Notes: generated from the sequence alone by a model not told the origin. 64,000 nt of DNA from Desulfopila sp. IMCC35008 (GCF_010646885.2 NZ_CP050700.1:1371501-1435500); one strand, 5' to 3'; numbered from the stretch's first letter, positions 27,253 through 37,066 are shown. Numbers and translations: made by a program.

Positions 27253-28344
27253 TTATCGATAATTTGCTGTTTGTACCATGGTCAGAGAATCGTTGTCGAT
27301 GAGACCGATGCCTGCTGCATGTTCAGCAGCCTCACAAGTGTGTTCTATAATGAGCATGTCTACTCCCTGGGCAGCCATGTCCGCGGCGATTTTTCTAACC
27401 CTGGAGTCTCGTGGTTCCGAGGTAACATCCCGGATGTAGACTGCTTTAATCCTATTGGGAAATAATTGGCATATCTGCTGGTAAATTTCGGGATCTTTTT
27501 CTCCACTATCACCCAGTAAAACGAAAGGAATTTCAGGATACTTGTTTAGAATGTCGGAGATCTTTTTTATTTTGTGATGACCGTCAGCGATTATTTTATC
27601 TCTATCCAGACCAAAGTCCCTGAGTAGGATGGGGCCAGGCGGTATCTCATTCACTTTCATGAATTCATCCAGAAAATCGAAAAGATTCCATGGGCCGTTG
27701 GATATATAAAATATCGGATTGAATGTTGTATCAGTAGAACCTTTTTGCAGGGCTGTATAGAATTCCCTGACTCCTGCAAACGGAATGCGGGTTTTGGCGT
27801 TTTTCAACAATGTATTGCCGAGGGTGTCAAACAGGTTTGTGATACCCGTCTGGATAATAGTATCGTCAATATCGCTTATTACACCAAACGAACTTTCTGC
27901 AGGCGGTACCAGAACACGCCCTGAAGCCTGCACCATTTCCATAGTGGGCTCTGAAACGCTGAGTGCAATCTCATGCCACGGTTGTAGTTTATCATGAGAG
28001 GCAACCGAAGGTAATGCGATACTGAAATATCCTTCTTCATCAGAGATCGTAGTGTATTCCGACCCTCGATATCTTGCCGTAACCTTGATACCGGGGAGTT
28101 CGTCACTCTCCATACGCTTATAAATGTTGACAATGTTAGCCCAAAAGGAGTCGTTTGTTCCAGCCTTCCGGATACCCTTGTTTTTTACTATCCGGCCGTG
28201 AACTTCCAGGCGATCAAGGGTACCATACCCGTGAAAGGCAAGGACCTGCACAGGGCGGGCCAACCCCCGTCGGGTTTGGATCGTTCTTTTGACCCCGTCA
28301 AATATACTTTCCAGGAAGAGAAGGAGCTCCTTAGCAATGGCCAT
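27253..28344 (-). CDS. App1-family (DUF2183) phosphatase
   Basis: The 363-residue protein has the App1 catalytic domain in its C-terminal half, a HAD-type fold with DxDxT in VISDIDDTIIQTG, the downstream FYISNGPWNLFDFL and the acidic motif LLGDSGEKDPEIY. The N-terminal half is a beta-rich region that includes GVKVTARYRG-like strands. Yeast App1 is a phosphatidate phosphatase; bacterial members are presumed lipid phosphatases. The ATG at 28344 is preferred; a TTG nine codons upstream (28371) is possible. There is no signal peptide. It seems to be a single-gene unit. Confidence 0.88.
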   Translation of the reverse strand: MAIAKELLLFLESIFDGVKRTIQTRRGLARPVQVLAFHGYGTLDRLEVHGRIVKNKGIRKAGTNDSFWANIVNIYKRMESDELPGIKVTARYRGSEYTTISDEEGYFSIALPSVASHDKLQPWHEIALSVSEPTMEMVQASGRVLVPPAESSFGVISDIDDTIIQTGITNLFDTLGNTLLKNAKTRIPFAGVREFYTALQKGSTDTTFNPIFYISNGPWNLFDFLDEFMKVNEIPPGPILLRDFGLDRDKIIADGHHKIKKISDILNKYPEIPFVLLGDSGEKDPEIYQQICQLFPNRIKAVYIRDVTSEPRDSRVRKIAADMAAQGVDMLIIEHTCEAAEHAAGIGLIDNDSLTMVQTANYR

Positions 28345-28520
28345 GACCTGTACCTGCCTGATTTCGATCAATAGAACTAATTGAAAAAATGTATAAAAAT
28401 GTCAAAATATCAGTTATGTCAAATGTAGCCGCTTTAGCTGTGAGAAAACAAGTATAAATGGTAGTATTTTTTTCGTTGTGCGTGATTGGGTTGGGAGCTG
28501 AAATTCAGGGGTAATCAGAG

Positions 28521-28555
28521 AAAAAAAGGAACCACTTTCAGAAGTGATTCCTTTT
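28521..28555 (-). terminator. terminator of the fatty-acid degradation operon
   Basis: AAAAGGAACCACTT (28524-28537) pairs with AAGTGATTCCTTTT (28542-28555) with a single mismatch and a TCAG loop. On the minus strand the stem is followed by a T-run (A-run at 28521-28527), fitting the end of the acyl-CoA ligase transcript. Confidence 0.85.
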
Positions 28556-28592
28556 CGGTGCCAACCTTACTTCATGCTTTGGTTTATCCCTG

Positions 28593-30311
28593 TCAGTTTG
28601 CAATAGAGGCGGAGCAGGAAGGCGGTTCATGAAGCAGTTCCTCCTTCAGTATTTTTTTCAGCACTTTCCCCACATTGCTCTTGGGTAACTCTTCACGGAA
28701 TTCGATTTCTGTCGGCCATTTGTATTTTGCAATCTTGTCTTTGCAGAACAGAATCATCTCTTCTTCCGTCGCACTTGTGCCCTCTTTCATGACGATGAAA
28801 ACCTTGACGGCCTCTCCACGTTTTTCGTGCGGAATACCTACTGCCGCAGCTTCCTGGATATCCGGGTGCTCGAAATAGATTTCTTCAATATCCCGCGGAT
28901 AAATATTGTAGCCGCCGGAAATAATCATATCTTTTTTCCTGTCAACGATCTGGAAATAGCCTTCTTCGTCCATTATTGCGATGTCACCGGTCTGAACCCA
29001 GCCCTCAGATAGTGTATTCGCCGTTTCATCAGGCCTTTTCAGGTATCCTTTCATAACCTGCGGCCCCTTAATGAGCAGTTCACCGGGTTCACCAGTCGGC
29101 ATTTCAATGGATCTATCTGTAATGTCAACAACTTTACACAATGTGCCACTGATGGGTACCCCTATGCTGCCAACTTTTCTCTTGCTTCCTTCCCCAAATG
29201 GGTTGATGTGGGTTACCGGGCTTGTTTCTGTCAGACCGTAGCCTTCTACAATTATCGCCCCGGTTCGGGATTCAAATTCCCTGATTACTTCTACCGGCAG
29301 AGGTGCACTGCCGGAAAAACATCCCCGGATCGAGGTGAGATTTACCTTGTCGATGTTCGGGTGTTGCAACATGCCGATAAACATCGTTGGCACAAGGGGG
29401 GCAAATGTTACCTTATATTTTTTAATGGCCTGAAGCAGCTGTGCAGGTTGGGGTTTGGGGACCAACACGTTGCCCACGCCAAAATAGATGGCCAGGTTCA
29501 TTGAAGTTGTGAGCCCGAAGACATGGAAAAATGGCAAGGCGCCCAGCATTACATTGTTCTCATCCCAGCCGGGGAACCAAGCAGCCAACTGTTGTACCTG
29601 CTTGCTCAGGTTGCCATGGGTAAGGATAACGCCCTTGCTGGTCCCGGTTGTCCCTCCCGTATACTGATATTGGGCGATATCGTCAAAATGAATGTCGGCC
29701 TTTAGTAGAGGGGAAGAACCTCCTGAAAGGAGCTCTTTCCAGGGGTACAGGTCCTCGGCGGGAGAGACTTCCGCTTTTAATCCCTTTTTCTTGGCAAACA
29801 GACGAAAAAGCAGGCTCTTGGGGAAGGGAAGATAGTCCCCGATACTGGTATAGATTATTTGCCTGATCTTTGTTCGGGGGCGCAGGTCAACCATCCTGTT
29901 GGTTAACAGGTCAAGGGTGATGAGAAGTGTTGCCTCAGAGTCGTTGAACTGATGGAGCAGCTCCCGGTCGGAATACAGCGGGTTATTCATCACCACAATG
30001 GCGCCCAGCTTCAGGCTGGCATAATAGGCAACGACACAGGGGATGACATTCGGCAACAGGATAGCAACAGTATCTCCCTTGCCAATACCGAAGCGCTGTA
30101 AATGGGAGGCGAAGTGGTCTACCATCTCCATCAGTTGTCCAAAAGTCGTTTCATACCCCTGGAAATTTAAGGCCATTTTGTCGGGGAAGCGGGTGGCTGA
30201 TTGTTTCAGCATATCCGGCAGGGAGATGTCCCGAAAGGGGACCTCTTCCGGCACACCTTTCTGATAATGCTGTAACCAAGGTTTTTCCTGAAATGTCACC
30301 GGTTTTGTCAC
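28593..30311 (-). CDS. fadD: long-chain fatty-acid--CoA ligase
   Basis: The 572-residue protein is an ANL-superfamily acyl-CoA ligase. The P-loop motif is YTGGTTGTSKGVILTHGNL, the adenylation motif VEGYGLTETSPVTHINP, the hinge motif GWVQTGDIAIMDEEGYFQIVDR and the catalytic lysine region PKSNVGKVLKKILKEE. It activates long- or medium-chain fatty acids with ATP and CoA at the membrane or in the cytoplasm. It is the last of three genes transcribed together on the minus strand (46 bases after the thiolase) and is followed by a terminator. The sigma-54 promoter at 33451-33466 probably serves all three. Confidence 0.93.
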   Translation of the reverse strand: MTKPVTFQEKPWLQHYQKGVPEEVPFRDISLPDMLKQSATRFPDKMALNFQGYETTFGQLMEMVDHFASHLQRFGIGKGDTVAILLPNVIPCVVAYYASLKLGAIVVMNNPLYSDRELLHQFNDSEATLLITLDLLTNRMVDLRPRTKIRQIIYTSIGDYLPFPKSLLFRLFAKKKGLKAEVSPAEDLYPWKELLSGGSSPLLKADIHFDDIAQYQYTGGTTGTSKGVILTHGNLSKQVQQLAAWFPGWDENNVMLGALPFFHVFGLTTSMNLAIYFGVGNVLVPKPQPAQLLQAIKKYKVTFAPLVPTMFIGMLQHPNIDKVNLTSIRGCFSGSAPLPVEVIREFESRTGAIIVEGYGLTETSPVTHINPFGEGSKRKVGSIGVPISGTLCKVVDITDRSIEMPTGEPGELLIKGPQVMKGYLKRPDETANTLSEGWVQTGDIAIMDEEGYFQIVDRKKDMIISGGYNIYPRDIEEIYFEHPDIQEAAAVGIPHEKRGEAVKVFIVMKEGTSATEEEMILFCKDKIAKYKWPTEIEFREELPKSNVGKVLKKILKEELLHEPPSCSASIAN

Positions 30312-30357
30312 AAGGGCCTCCTGTATTCGTTGAACTGTCTTGTAGGTTGATTATCAG

Positions 30358-31608
30358 TCATATCATCTCAATTGCGCACGCCATTGAAACGCCACCTCCG
30401 CCGCAGAGTGTGGCCAAACCGAGTGATTTGTTCCTGTTTTTAAGGGCGTGAATAAGGGTCACAATGAGTCGCGCTCCGGTTGAGCCGACCGGATGGCCGA
30501 GACCGATTCCCGAGCCATTTACATTGGTGATTTCCCTGTTTAATCCAAGTTCCCGTTCGCAACCTATGTATTGGGCCGCAAACGCCTCGTTTAACTCTAC
30601 CAATTCGAAATCGTTTACCTTATAACCACTTCTTTTTTCCAGGTCATGGACTGCTGGGACAGGGGATAGGCCCATCACGGATGGGTGACAGCCACCTCGA
30701 CCGATACCTTTTATTTTTGCCAAAGGTGAAATATTGAGTTCCTTGGCTTTTTCTGCGGACATGATTAGTAAACCGGTGGACCCGTCGTTTAATCCACTTG
30801 AATTACCGGCGGTGACTTTCCCGGTTTCCGGGACAAATGCCGGGGGAAGTTTAGTGAGGTCCTCTCGTGTTAATCCTGGTTTAAAATGCTCGTCTTTGTC
30901 AAATAGAAGGGGCTCTTTTTTTCGTCTTGGTACCTTGATCGGGACAATTTCTTCGACAAATGAGCCGTCCTCTGTTGCACGTTCGGTTGCATTGTGGCTC
31001 CGGAGTGCTACCTCATCCATTTCCTCCCTGCTGATCTTGAGGTGTTGAGCAACGAATTCGGCTGTGTGGCCCATTATGTATGGTTTTCCTTTAAAATAGC
31101 AAAGGGGTGCCTGCTCAGGGTCAACGGGCCCTTCTGCTGCATCGGGCATAACATATGAACCACAATGCAAGGCTCTGGTCAGGGCGTCGACAAAGGTTTG
31201 GTCCTGCAGGCGGCAGCCCCATCTGGCAGCTGGGACTATGTAGGGAACACCGGACATATGTTCGGCTCCGCCGGCCAGGATGATATCTGCCATCTCAGCC
31301 TGAATCATCGCCATGCCTGAGATAACCGCCTCCATCCCCGAGATGCAGACCCTGTTGATTGTCGTCGCGGTAGAAGAGTGGGGGATTCCAGCCATTAATG
31401 AGGCAACCCGTGCAACATTTAAGGTATCTGCCGGTTCCATGCAGCAGCCATAACGGACATCGTCAATCATCTCCGGTGAGATGCCGGCACGTACAATGGC
31501 TTCTTTCATGGTGATACTCGCCAGATTTGCGGTATTCATATTCCGCAGGGTGCCTCCAAAAGTCCCGATAGCCGTTCGGCAGGCAGAGGCAATGACAACT
31601 TCTCTCAT
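30358..31608 (-). CDS. acetyl-CoA acyltransferase (thiolase)
   Basis: The 416-residue protein is a thiolase. The acyl-binding Cys is C88 (INRVCISGMEA), the catalytic histidine is in GSGIGLGHPVGSTGAR, the second cysteine is in LATLCGGGGVSMA, and the NEAF motif is in VELNEAFAAQ. In this operon it should carry out the last step of beta-oxidation, cutting 3-ketoacyl-CoA; reverse condensation of acetyl-CoA cannot be excluded. It starts 26 bases after the acyl-CoA dehydrogenase stop. No hydratase/dehydrogenase gene for the middle steps is present here, so it must be elsewhere. Confidence 0.93.
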   Translation of the reverse strand: MREVVIASACRTAIGTFGGTLRNMNTANLASITMKEAIVRAGISPEMIDDVRYGCCMEPADTLNVARVASLMAGIPHSSTATTINRVCISGMEAVISGMAMIQAEMADIILAGGAEHMSGVPYIVPAARWGCRLQDQTFVDALTRALHCGSYVMPDAAEGPVDPEQAPLCYFKGKPYIMGHTAEFVAQHLKISREEMDEVALRSHNATERATEDGSFVEEIVPIKVPRRKKEPLLFDKDEHFKPGLTREDLTKLPPAFVPETGKVTAGNSSGLNDGSTGLLIMSAEKAKELNISPLAKIKGIGRGGCHPSVMGLSPVPAVHDLEKRSGYKVNDFELVELNEAFAAQYIGCERELGLNREITNVNGSGIGLGHPVGSTGARLIVTLIHALKNRNKSLGLATLCGGGGVSMACAIEMI

Positions 31609-31634
31609 GGATGTCTCCTTTTACGTGTATACGG

Positions 31635-33368
31635 TTACTGTGCAGTTGGGAAGATATATTTTTCTGCGAGGCTGGTCGCTTCGGCCAGCTGTTGCTTGGC
31701 CTGTAACAATCCAGATGATGGGTAGCGTGTATGGATGCTGAACAATTCAGTAGCATCCCGGCTTATAAAGGCAGCACATTGCTCTGCAGCACCCATGAAA
31801 TCCTGCCTCATTTTAAAAGTACACACCTTGGCGACAGCCAGGTACAACGTGGCCTTGGTATCGCTTGTTGTTTTCAGGGCTTTTCCAGCACGGAGAAGTA
31901 CACTCTCAAGTGCAAATACCTGAATCATCATATCCGCCAGGGTGAGCAACACTTCCTGTTCAACCGATATTTTAGTACCAAATGTTGTCAGGGCACTATC
32001 AATGAGTTCTGAATAGATGGTTTTCAGTCCGTTTAAGAGTTTCTTCTCAGCTATAAAATAGCCTTCACTATCCGCTTCAGGGTCGAGAGATAACAGGTTG
32101 TTGTTCAATCCTTTTCTGAGATACGTTCCCGGGATCAATAGTCGATTGACCTCGTTGGTTCCTTCCCATATGCGCTGGACCCGTTCGTCCCGATACAATT
32201 GCTCGATTGCATACTCGGCGATATAACCATAGCCGCCGTGGACCTGGAGCATTGTATCGATTGATTTTGCCCCATATTCGGTGCAGAGTACCTTTACAAT
32301 AGCGCATTCCGCTGCGTATTCTTCTATACCTCGCTGATATTCGGCATAATAGTCATCGGTGTTGTTGGAAATTATGGCATGTCGGTCATCAATCATCCCG
32401 GCTAACCGGTAGACAACGGCCTCACTGGCAAAGGCCATGGCTGTCACATCGGCAAGTTTTTCCCTGATTGCGCCAAAGTTCGAGATATAAGTATTGAACT
32501 GCTTACGTTCATTAGCGTACCGGGCACCTTCCGCGAGGGCGTATTTTATCTGCCCGGTACAGGTCGCCCCGAGTTTGAAGCGACCGATATTTAATACATT
32601 AAAAGCAATCTTGTGACCTTTTCCCACCTCACCCAGAAGGTTCTCGACCGGCACCTTCACATTATTCATGATGACCTGGCAGGTTGATGTACCGTGGTTT
32701 CCCATTTTTTTCTCTTCAGGTCCAATTTCCAGGCCTTCAAAGCTGCGTTCGACCAGGAACCCTGTAAAATATTTTTTATCCACTTGGGCAAAGACGGTGT
32801 ATAAATCGGAAAAACCGCTGTTGGTGATGAATTGTTTGGTGCCGTTCAGGATATAGTGAGAACCGTCGTCAGAGAGCACCGCAGTTGATTTCGCCCCAAG
32901 TGCATCGGAGCCGGATCCCGGTTCTGTGAGACAATAAGCAGCAACCCACGCACCAGACATGAGATCCCCCAAATACCTCTCTTTTTGCTCACGGGTTCCG
33001 TAATAGAGCAGCGGCAACATGCCGATACCGGTGTGGCACATGTATGTCAGGCCAAAACTCTTGGCGAAGGCAAATGTCTCACTTACCAGCATGCTGGTGA
33101 CCTTGTCGAGCTCAAGCCCACCGAGTTCCTCCGGCGTATCAATCATCATCAGTCCAAGTTCGCCACATTTTCTCAGATTTAAACGAACAAGCTCAAAATT
33201 CTTGGCCTCGATTTGATCGTTGATCGGCCAGATTTCATTCACAATAAACTGCATGGATGTTTCGGCTATTTGCTTCTGTTCGTCTGTGAAGTCTTCCGGG
33301 ATAAAAACATCATCACAGGCAATGCTTTTTATCAGGAATTCACCGCTGTTAAAAATTCTCTTTGGCAT
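31635..33368 (-). CDS. acyl-CoA dehydrogenase with C-terminal extension
   Basis: The 577-residue flavoprotein has the acyl-CoA dehydrogenase core: CLTEPGSGSDALGAKSTAV at the flavin/substrate site, KKMGNHGTSTCQV, GGYGYIAEYAIEQLYRD, and the catalytic glutamate in RIWEGTNEVNRL. About 150 extra C-terminal residues beyond the usual ~380-430 place it with VLCAD/ACAD9-type longer enzymes. It oxidises acyl-CoA to enoyl-CoA, passing electrons to an electron-transfer flavoprotein. It is the first gene of the operon, has AAGGA 8 bases before the ATG, and lies behind a sigma-54-type promoter. Confidence 0.92.
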   Translation of the reverse strand: MPKRIFNSGEFLIKSIACDDVFIPEDFTDEQKQIAETSMQFIVNEIWPINDQIEAKNFELVRLNLRKCGELGLMMIDTPEELGGLELDKVTSMLVSETFAFAKSFGLTYMCHTGIGMLPLLYYGTREQKERYLGDLMSGAWVAAYCLTEPGSGSDALGAKSTAVLSDDGSHYILNGTKQFITNSGFSDLYTVFAQVDKKYFTGFLVERSFEGLEIGPEEKKMGNHGTSTCQVIMNNVKVPVENLLGEVGKGHKIAFNVLNIGRFKLGATCTGQIKYALAEGARYANERKQFNTYISNFGAIREKLADVTAMAFASEAVVYRLAGMIDDRHAIISNNTDDYYAEYQRGIEEYAAECAIVKVLCTEYGAKSIDTMLQVHGGYGYIAEYAIEQLYRDERVQRIWEGTNEVNRLLIPGTYLRKGLNNNLLSLDPEADSEGYFIAEKKLLNGLKTIYSELIDSALTTFGTKISVEQEVLLTLADMMIQVFALESVLLRAGKALKTTSDTKATLYLAVAKVCTFKMRQDFMGAAEQCAAFISRDATELFSIHTRYPSSGLLQAKQQLAEATSLAEKYIFPTAQ

Positions 33369-33450
33369 GATTCAGGTCCTTTCGGGGTAGACTTTCTGCT
33401 TTTTGTTCCGGTTCTGTTTCGTTTTTTGTAATGATCCATGTATGAGATAT

Positions 33451-33466
33451 GGCAATATTTATGCCA
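33451..33466 (-). promoter_or_regulatory. sigma-54 promoter of the fatty-acid degradation operon
   Basis: On the minus strand the sequence reads TGGCATAAATATTGCC, matching the -24/-12 consensus TGGCAC-N5-TTGC with the GG and GC in exact spacing. Transcription would begin near 33440, about 70 bases before the acyl-CoA dehydrogenase start. The divergent neighbour encodes a sigma-54 activator. Confidence 0.8.
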
Positions 33467-33560
33467 GGAAGAAGGTTACAGGGGAATGTAAAGAAGACAG
33501 GTGGATTGGGGAAGGATAGCAGGAAACGAGTGGCTGGACATATGCTAATCTAGCTAATAT

Positions 33561-33696
33561 GATAGATATATCTATCTATAGCGATAGAAGTTGGTTAATA
33601 TGACCAAGATTTGCAGGGATAGATGAGAGGAAGGGGGAGGCTGTTACATACAAGAGCAAAGCTGATAGTTGTTAGAATTAGTGTATCTAATAGATA
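33561..33696. promoter_or_regulatory. candidate enhancer sites for the sigma-54 activator
   Basis: A perfect 16-base palindrome, GATAGATATATCTATC, lies at 33561-33576, about 120-135 bases upstream of the predicted start of transcription. A related palindrome, TATCT-AAT-AGATA, lies at 33684-33696. Both share TATCTA/TAGATA. Position and symmetry fit upstream activating sequences. Confidence 0.55.
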
Positions 33697-33874
33697 ATAT
33701 GTAGTAATCTTGTAATCAGATAATGGGAGTGGATATTTCAGAAAAAGATATTGAGGCGAAGGTGCATATCTCATTTCTACCATATATGGTAGATAGGCAG
33801 GGGTATCCTCTATATTTCTGTATATTTGTGCAAACGAGCGGCCTTGAGGGAGTTCAATATGTTTGAGGAAAACC

Positions 33875-35434
33875 GTGGTTGATAATAACGAATTTTTTCG
33901 AGAATCGACGTTGAGGATCAGTGGCAGCCTTGAGATTGAAAAGGCCCTCTGGCAATTTCTGCTTTACGTGCAGGATGTTATTCCGGTATGGCAGATGTTT
34001 ATCGCGCATTACGACAGGGATGCCGGGGTCGTCGAGACGGTCGCCCATGCTACATCTGACTATTACCGGGCTGCCTCTATAAAAATTCAGATCCCACTTA
34101 GAGGACGAAAGCAGGTTGAGGATCAGCGATTCTTACGGGTGCGGCGGATAAAAAACACCAGCCTCGACCCCATTGCGGAACCATTTTGCAAGGATTTTGG
34201 TTGTTTAGAACGATCCTGTATGATCCTTGACCTTGTTATTGAGCATAATTTCCTGGGCGTGGTAGCATTTTTCGGACAATCGGGTGAGGAATTTACTCTC
34301 GAACATGAAAAGCTCATTGCCCAACTCAACGAACCCTTTGCAATCGCTGTCTCCAACAGCCTCCAGTTCCGCGAGGTCCAGCGCTACAAGGAACTGCTGG
34401 AAGATGACAACCAGTTCCTTCAGGGAGAGCTGCGACGTGTATGGGGGGGCAAGGTGATAGGCGCAGAAGGCGGCCTGAAAGATGTTATGTCCCTGGTGCG
34501 TCAGGTCGCGCCGACAGAAAGCCCTGTTCTGCTATTGGGGCCAACCGGGGTAGGGAAGGAGTTATTAGCCAGCACCATCCATAATCTATCTTCTCGATTC
34601 AGTGGGCCGTTTATTGATGTGAACTGTGGTGCAATACCCAATTCACTGATGGATAGTGAATTATTCGGGCACGAGAAAGGTTCGTTTACCGGTGCGGCAG
34701 CCCTCAGGAGAGGCCGTTTTGAACGTGCCCATGGGGGAACAATTTTCCTTGATGAAATTGGCGAATTAACGCCGGAAGCGCAAGTCCGGCTTCTCAGGGT
34801 CTTGCAGGAAAAGACCATTAGCAGAGTAGGAGGGACTGAAACAATAGATCTTGATATACGAGTTATTGCGGCAACTCACAGAAATCTTGAACAGATGATG
34901 CAACAGGGACTCTTCAGGGAAGACCTCTACTATCGTTTAAAGGTTTTTCCGATACATATTCCGACTCTCAGTCAACGGAAATCCGATATCCCATCTCTGG
35001 CACATCATTTTGTCGAGAAGAAGGCGATGCAGATGAAGCTTCTCAACACTCCCAAAATCACCGCCGAGGGGATGGATCGACTGGTTGTTTATGATTGGCC
35101 GGGAAATGTCAGGGAACTTGAAAATGCTGTTGAACGAGCCCTTATTCTAGCCAACAACCAACCACTGTCGTTTGCAGAATTCACTCGTCTCAGTCCGGAG
35201 ACTCAGATTCATTCGGTAAAGAACCATTTGGCCGACAGCTCTCAACCTGAGTCCCTTGACCTGGGCCTGGCAATGGCTCGACATATCAAAAAGGCAATGT
35301 TACAGGCTCAAGGAAAAGTTGAAGGCAAAGACGGCGCTGCGGAGTTGCTTGGCATAAATCCTCGCACCTTGAGGAATCGTATGCGAAAGTTAGGAGTGCC
35401 ATTTGGCAGGAAGGCAATGATATATTACCAATGA
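33875..35434 (+). CDS. sigma-54-dependent activator with GAF-like sensor and Fis-type DNA-binding end
   Basis: The protein of about 519 residues has an N-terminal GAF-like sensory region (about 1-175), an AAA+ sigma-54 interaction domain (Walker A GPTGVGKE, the sigma-contact loop written GSFTGA rather than GAFTGA, Walker B GGTIFLDEIGEL) and a C-terminal Fis-type helix-turn-helix (GAAELLGINPRTLRNRMRKLG). It should activate the sigma-54 promoter of the divergent fatty-acid degradation operon; the GAF domain may sense an acyl compound. GTG at 33875 has GAGGA close upstream; TTG at 33863 is the alternative start. A few bases of the C-terminus beyond the helix-turn-helix are not conserved. Confidence 0.9.
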   Translation: MVDNNEFFRESTLRISGSLEIEKALWQFLLYVQDVIPVWQMFIAHYDRDAGVVETVAHATSDYYRAASIKIQIPLRGRKQVEDQRFLRVRRIKNTSLDPIAEPFCKDFGCLERSCMILDLVIEHNFLGVVAFFGQSGEEFTLEHEKLIAQLNEPFAIAVSNSLQFREVQRYKELLEDDNQFLQGELRRVWGGKVIGAEGGLKDVMSLVRQVAPTESPVLLLGPTGVGKELLASTIHNLSSRFSGPFIDVNCGAIPNSLMDSELFGHEKGSFTGAAALRRGRFERAHGGTIFLDEIGELTPEAQVRLLRVLQEKTISRVGGTETIDLDIRVIAATHRNLEQMMQQGLFREDLYYRLKVFPIHIPTLSQRKSDIPSLAHHFVEKKAMQMKLLNTPKITAEGMDRLVVYDWPGNVRELENAVERALILANNQPLSFAEFTRLSPETQIHSVKNHLADSSQPESLDLGLAMARHIKKAMLQAQGKVEGKDGAAELLGINPRTLRNRMRKLGVPFGRKAMIYYQ

Positions 35435-35511
35435 ATGAGGGGAAAATGTTACGGCTACCACGAAAAAGTGTCGCAGAGATATGAATGTTTTCTTTCTGAG
35501 CTGTGAATCTT

Positions 35512-36879
35512 TTAATCCATATCGCTGTCGGTATCATGGAGGCAGGTGAAAAATTTCCTATCTTCCCGTAACAGATGCCGGCTGATGACTTCAATTGCCA
35601 TAAAATGAAAAACTTCAGCAGGTTCAACCGTTCCTTTCTGGTATCTACGGGCAAGCAGTTTTGACTTGGCCAACAGTTCTTTATGCAATTTCTGGTGTTC
35701 CGTAACGAGTTGATATCCTGCCGACTTGATAATTCTTTCCTCAACAGCGAAATGGGTTGTCACCTCTGCAATGAGATTATCAATTAACTCCTGACACAAG
35801 GATGTGTCTTGCTGAGCAATCAAGGCGGACAGTAGTGCATTGGCCTGACTGAATAAATTGCGGTGTTGACTATCGATGACCTGATTTCCGCATTCATACG
35901 CCTTGCTCCATTGCAGCCGAACAAAACCGGCCTGCAAGTTTTCCATAGTCATCGACTGGTCGGTTATCTCATCAATGAGTTCAACTCTGTTTCGACCACG
36001 CGATTTGGCTTTATAGAGACAATTATCGGCTTGTTTTATGCGGTATTCGAGAGACTGCTCATTCCCCGAGAATGCTACCCCCCCCAGGCTTATGGTAAAA
36101 CGTACAATGCCTTGATCTGTTGGTTGAATAATCTTTTCAACAGTTTTTCGTAGTCTTTCCGCGACTTGTCTGCCTATGGCGGCGTCAGTCCTGAAGAGCA
36201 GAACGCAAAACTCTTCTCCACCGACCCTGCCGAAAATGTCAACTTCCCTTAAAACACTTTTACAGGCAGTAGCCAGTCTTTTCAATGCTTCATCGCCAAT
36301 GGCATGGCCATACGTGTCATTGATTGCTTTAAAATGATCTATATCAATCATTAGCAAGATCATGGGATCTCCATATCGACCACCACGTAATATCTCTCTG
36401 CCTGCCAGGTCATAGAAACGTCTACGGTTGTTGACTCCTGTTAACATATCCTCCGTTGCTTGTTTGACAAGTTCAAGTTCAAGGAGTTTTCTTTCTGTGA
36501 TATCAATTATTTGAGAAATTAAGAATCGGGGTGTGCCGTCTTCATTTCTGGCCAGGGAGACACTGAGGAGAATGTAAATAAGACTCCCATCTTTGTGTAA
36601 ATAGCGTTTCTCCATTTGGTAGGTATCCAGGTCACCGGAGAGCACTCTTTCTACATATTGCAGGTCTTGGTTTAAGTCGTCCGGATGAGTAATATCCTGA
36701 AAGGTCAGGGAAAGCAGTTCTTTTTCCTGGTAGCCAACGATATTGCAGAGAGAACTATTTACCATCAACCATTTTCCGTCGGGTGCCACCAAAGCCATGC
36801 CAATAGCGGCATAGTGAAACGCAATGTAAAAAAGTTGTTCATCCTGAGGCAGGGAACAGAGGTTGTCGATTGTATTCAA
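35512..36879 (-). CDS. PAS-GGDEF-hemerythrin protein, putative diguanylate cyclase
   Basis: The 455-residue soluble protein has a PAS domain (about 20-130), a GGDEF domain (about 140-300) with an intact active motif GGEEF and the MIDIDHFKAINDTYGH metal/substrate site, and a C-terminal bacteriohemerythrin (about 320-450). The hemerythrin histidines are visible in VIDSQHRNLF, THFAVEERI, EHQKLHKEL and SRHLLREDRKF. It should make c-di-GMP in response to oxygen or nitric oxide bound at the di-iron site; this coupling is inference. It converges on the sigma-54 activator gene and is transcribed alone. Confidence 0.92.
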   Translation of the reverse strand: MNTIDNLCSLPQDEQLFYIAFHYAAIGMALVAPDGKWLMVNSSLCNIVGYQEKELLSLTFQDITHPDDLNQDLQYVERVLSGDLDTYQMEKRYLHKDGSLIYILLSVSLARNEDGTPRFLISQIIDITERKLLELELVKQATEDMLTGVNNRRRFYDLAGREILRGGRYGDPMILLMIDIDHFKAINDTYGHAIGDEALKRLATACKSVLREVDIFGRVGGEEFCVLLFRTDAAIGRQVAERLRKTVEKIIQPTDQGIVRFTISLGGVAFSGNEQSLEYRIKQADNCLYKAKSRGRNRVELIDEITDQSMTMENLQAGFVRLQWSKAYECGNQVIDSQHRNLFSQANALLSALIAQQDTSLCQELIDNLIAEVTTHFAVEERIIKSAGYQLVTEHQKLHKELLAKSKLLARRYQKGTVEPAEVFHFMAIEVISRHLLREDRKFFTCLHDTDSDMD

Positions 36880-37066
36880 GGCAATTATCCTATCCTTTTT
36901 TGTTAAAGAAACCAGTTCAATATGGTTTCAGCTCCTGATCTAATCTCTCTCCCCAAACGATGATCTTTGAAGAGATATGTCTGTACCAGGTGGTTTTCCT
37001 TTCCTGTACTATCATACCTGCTGATCTTACGGTATTAATTCAATGGTACACTATGGAAGATCTATT

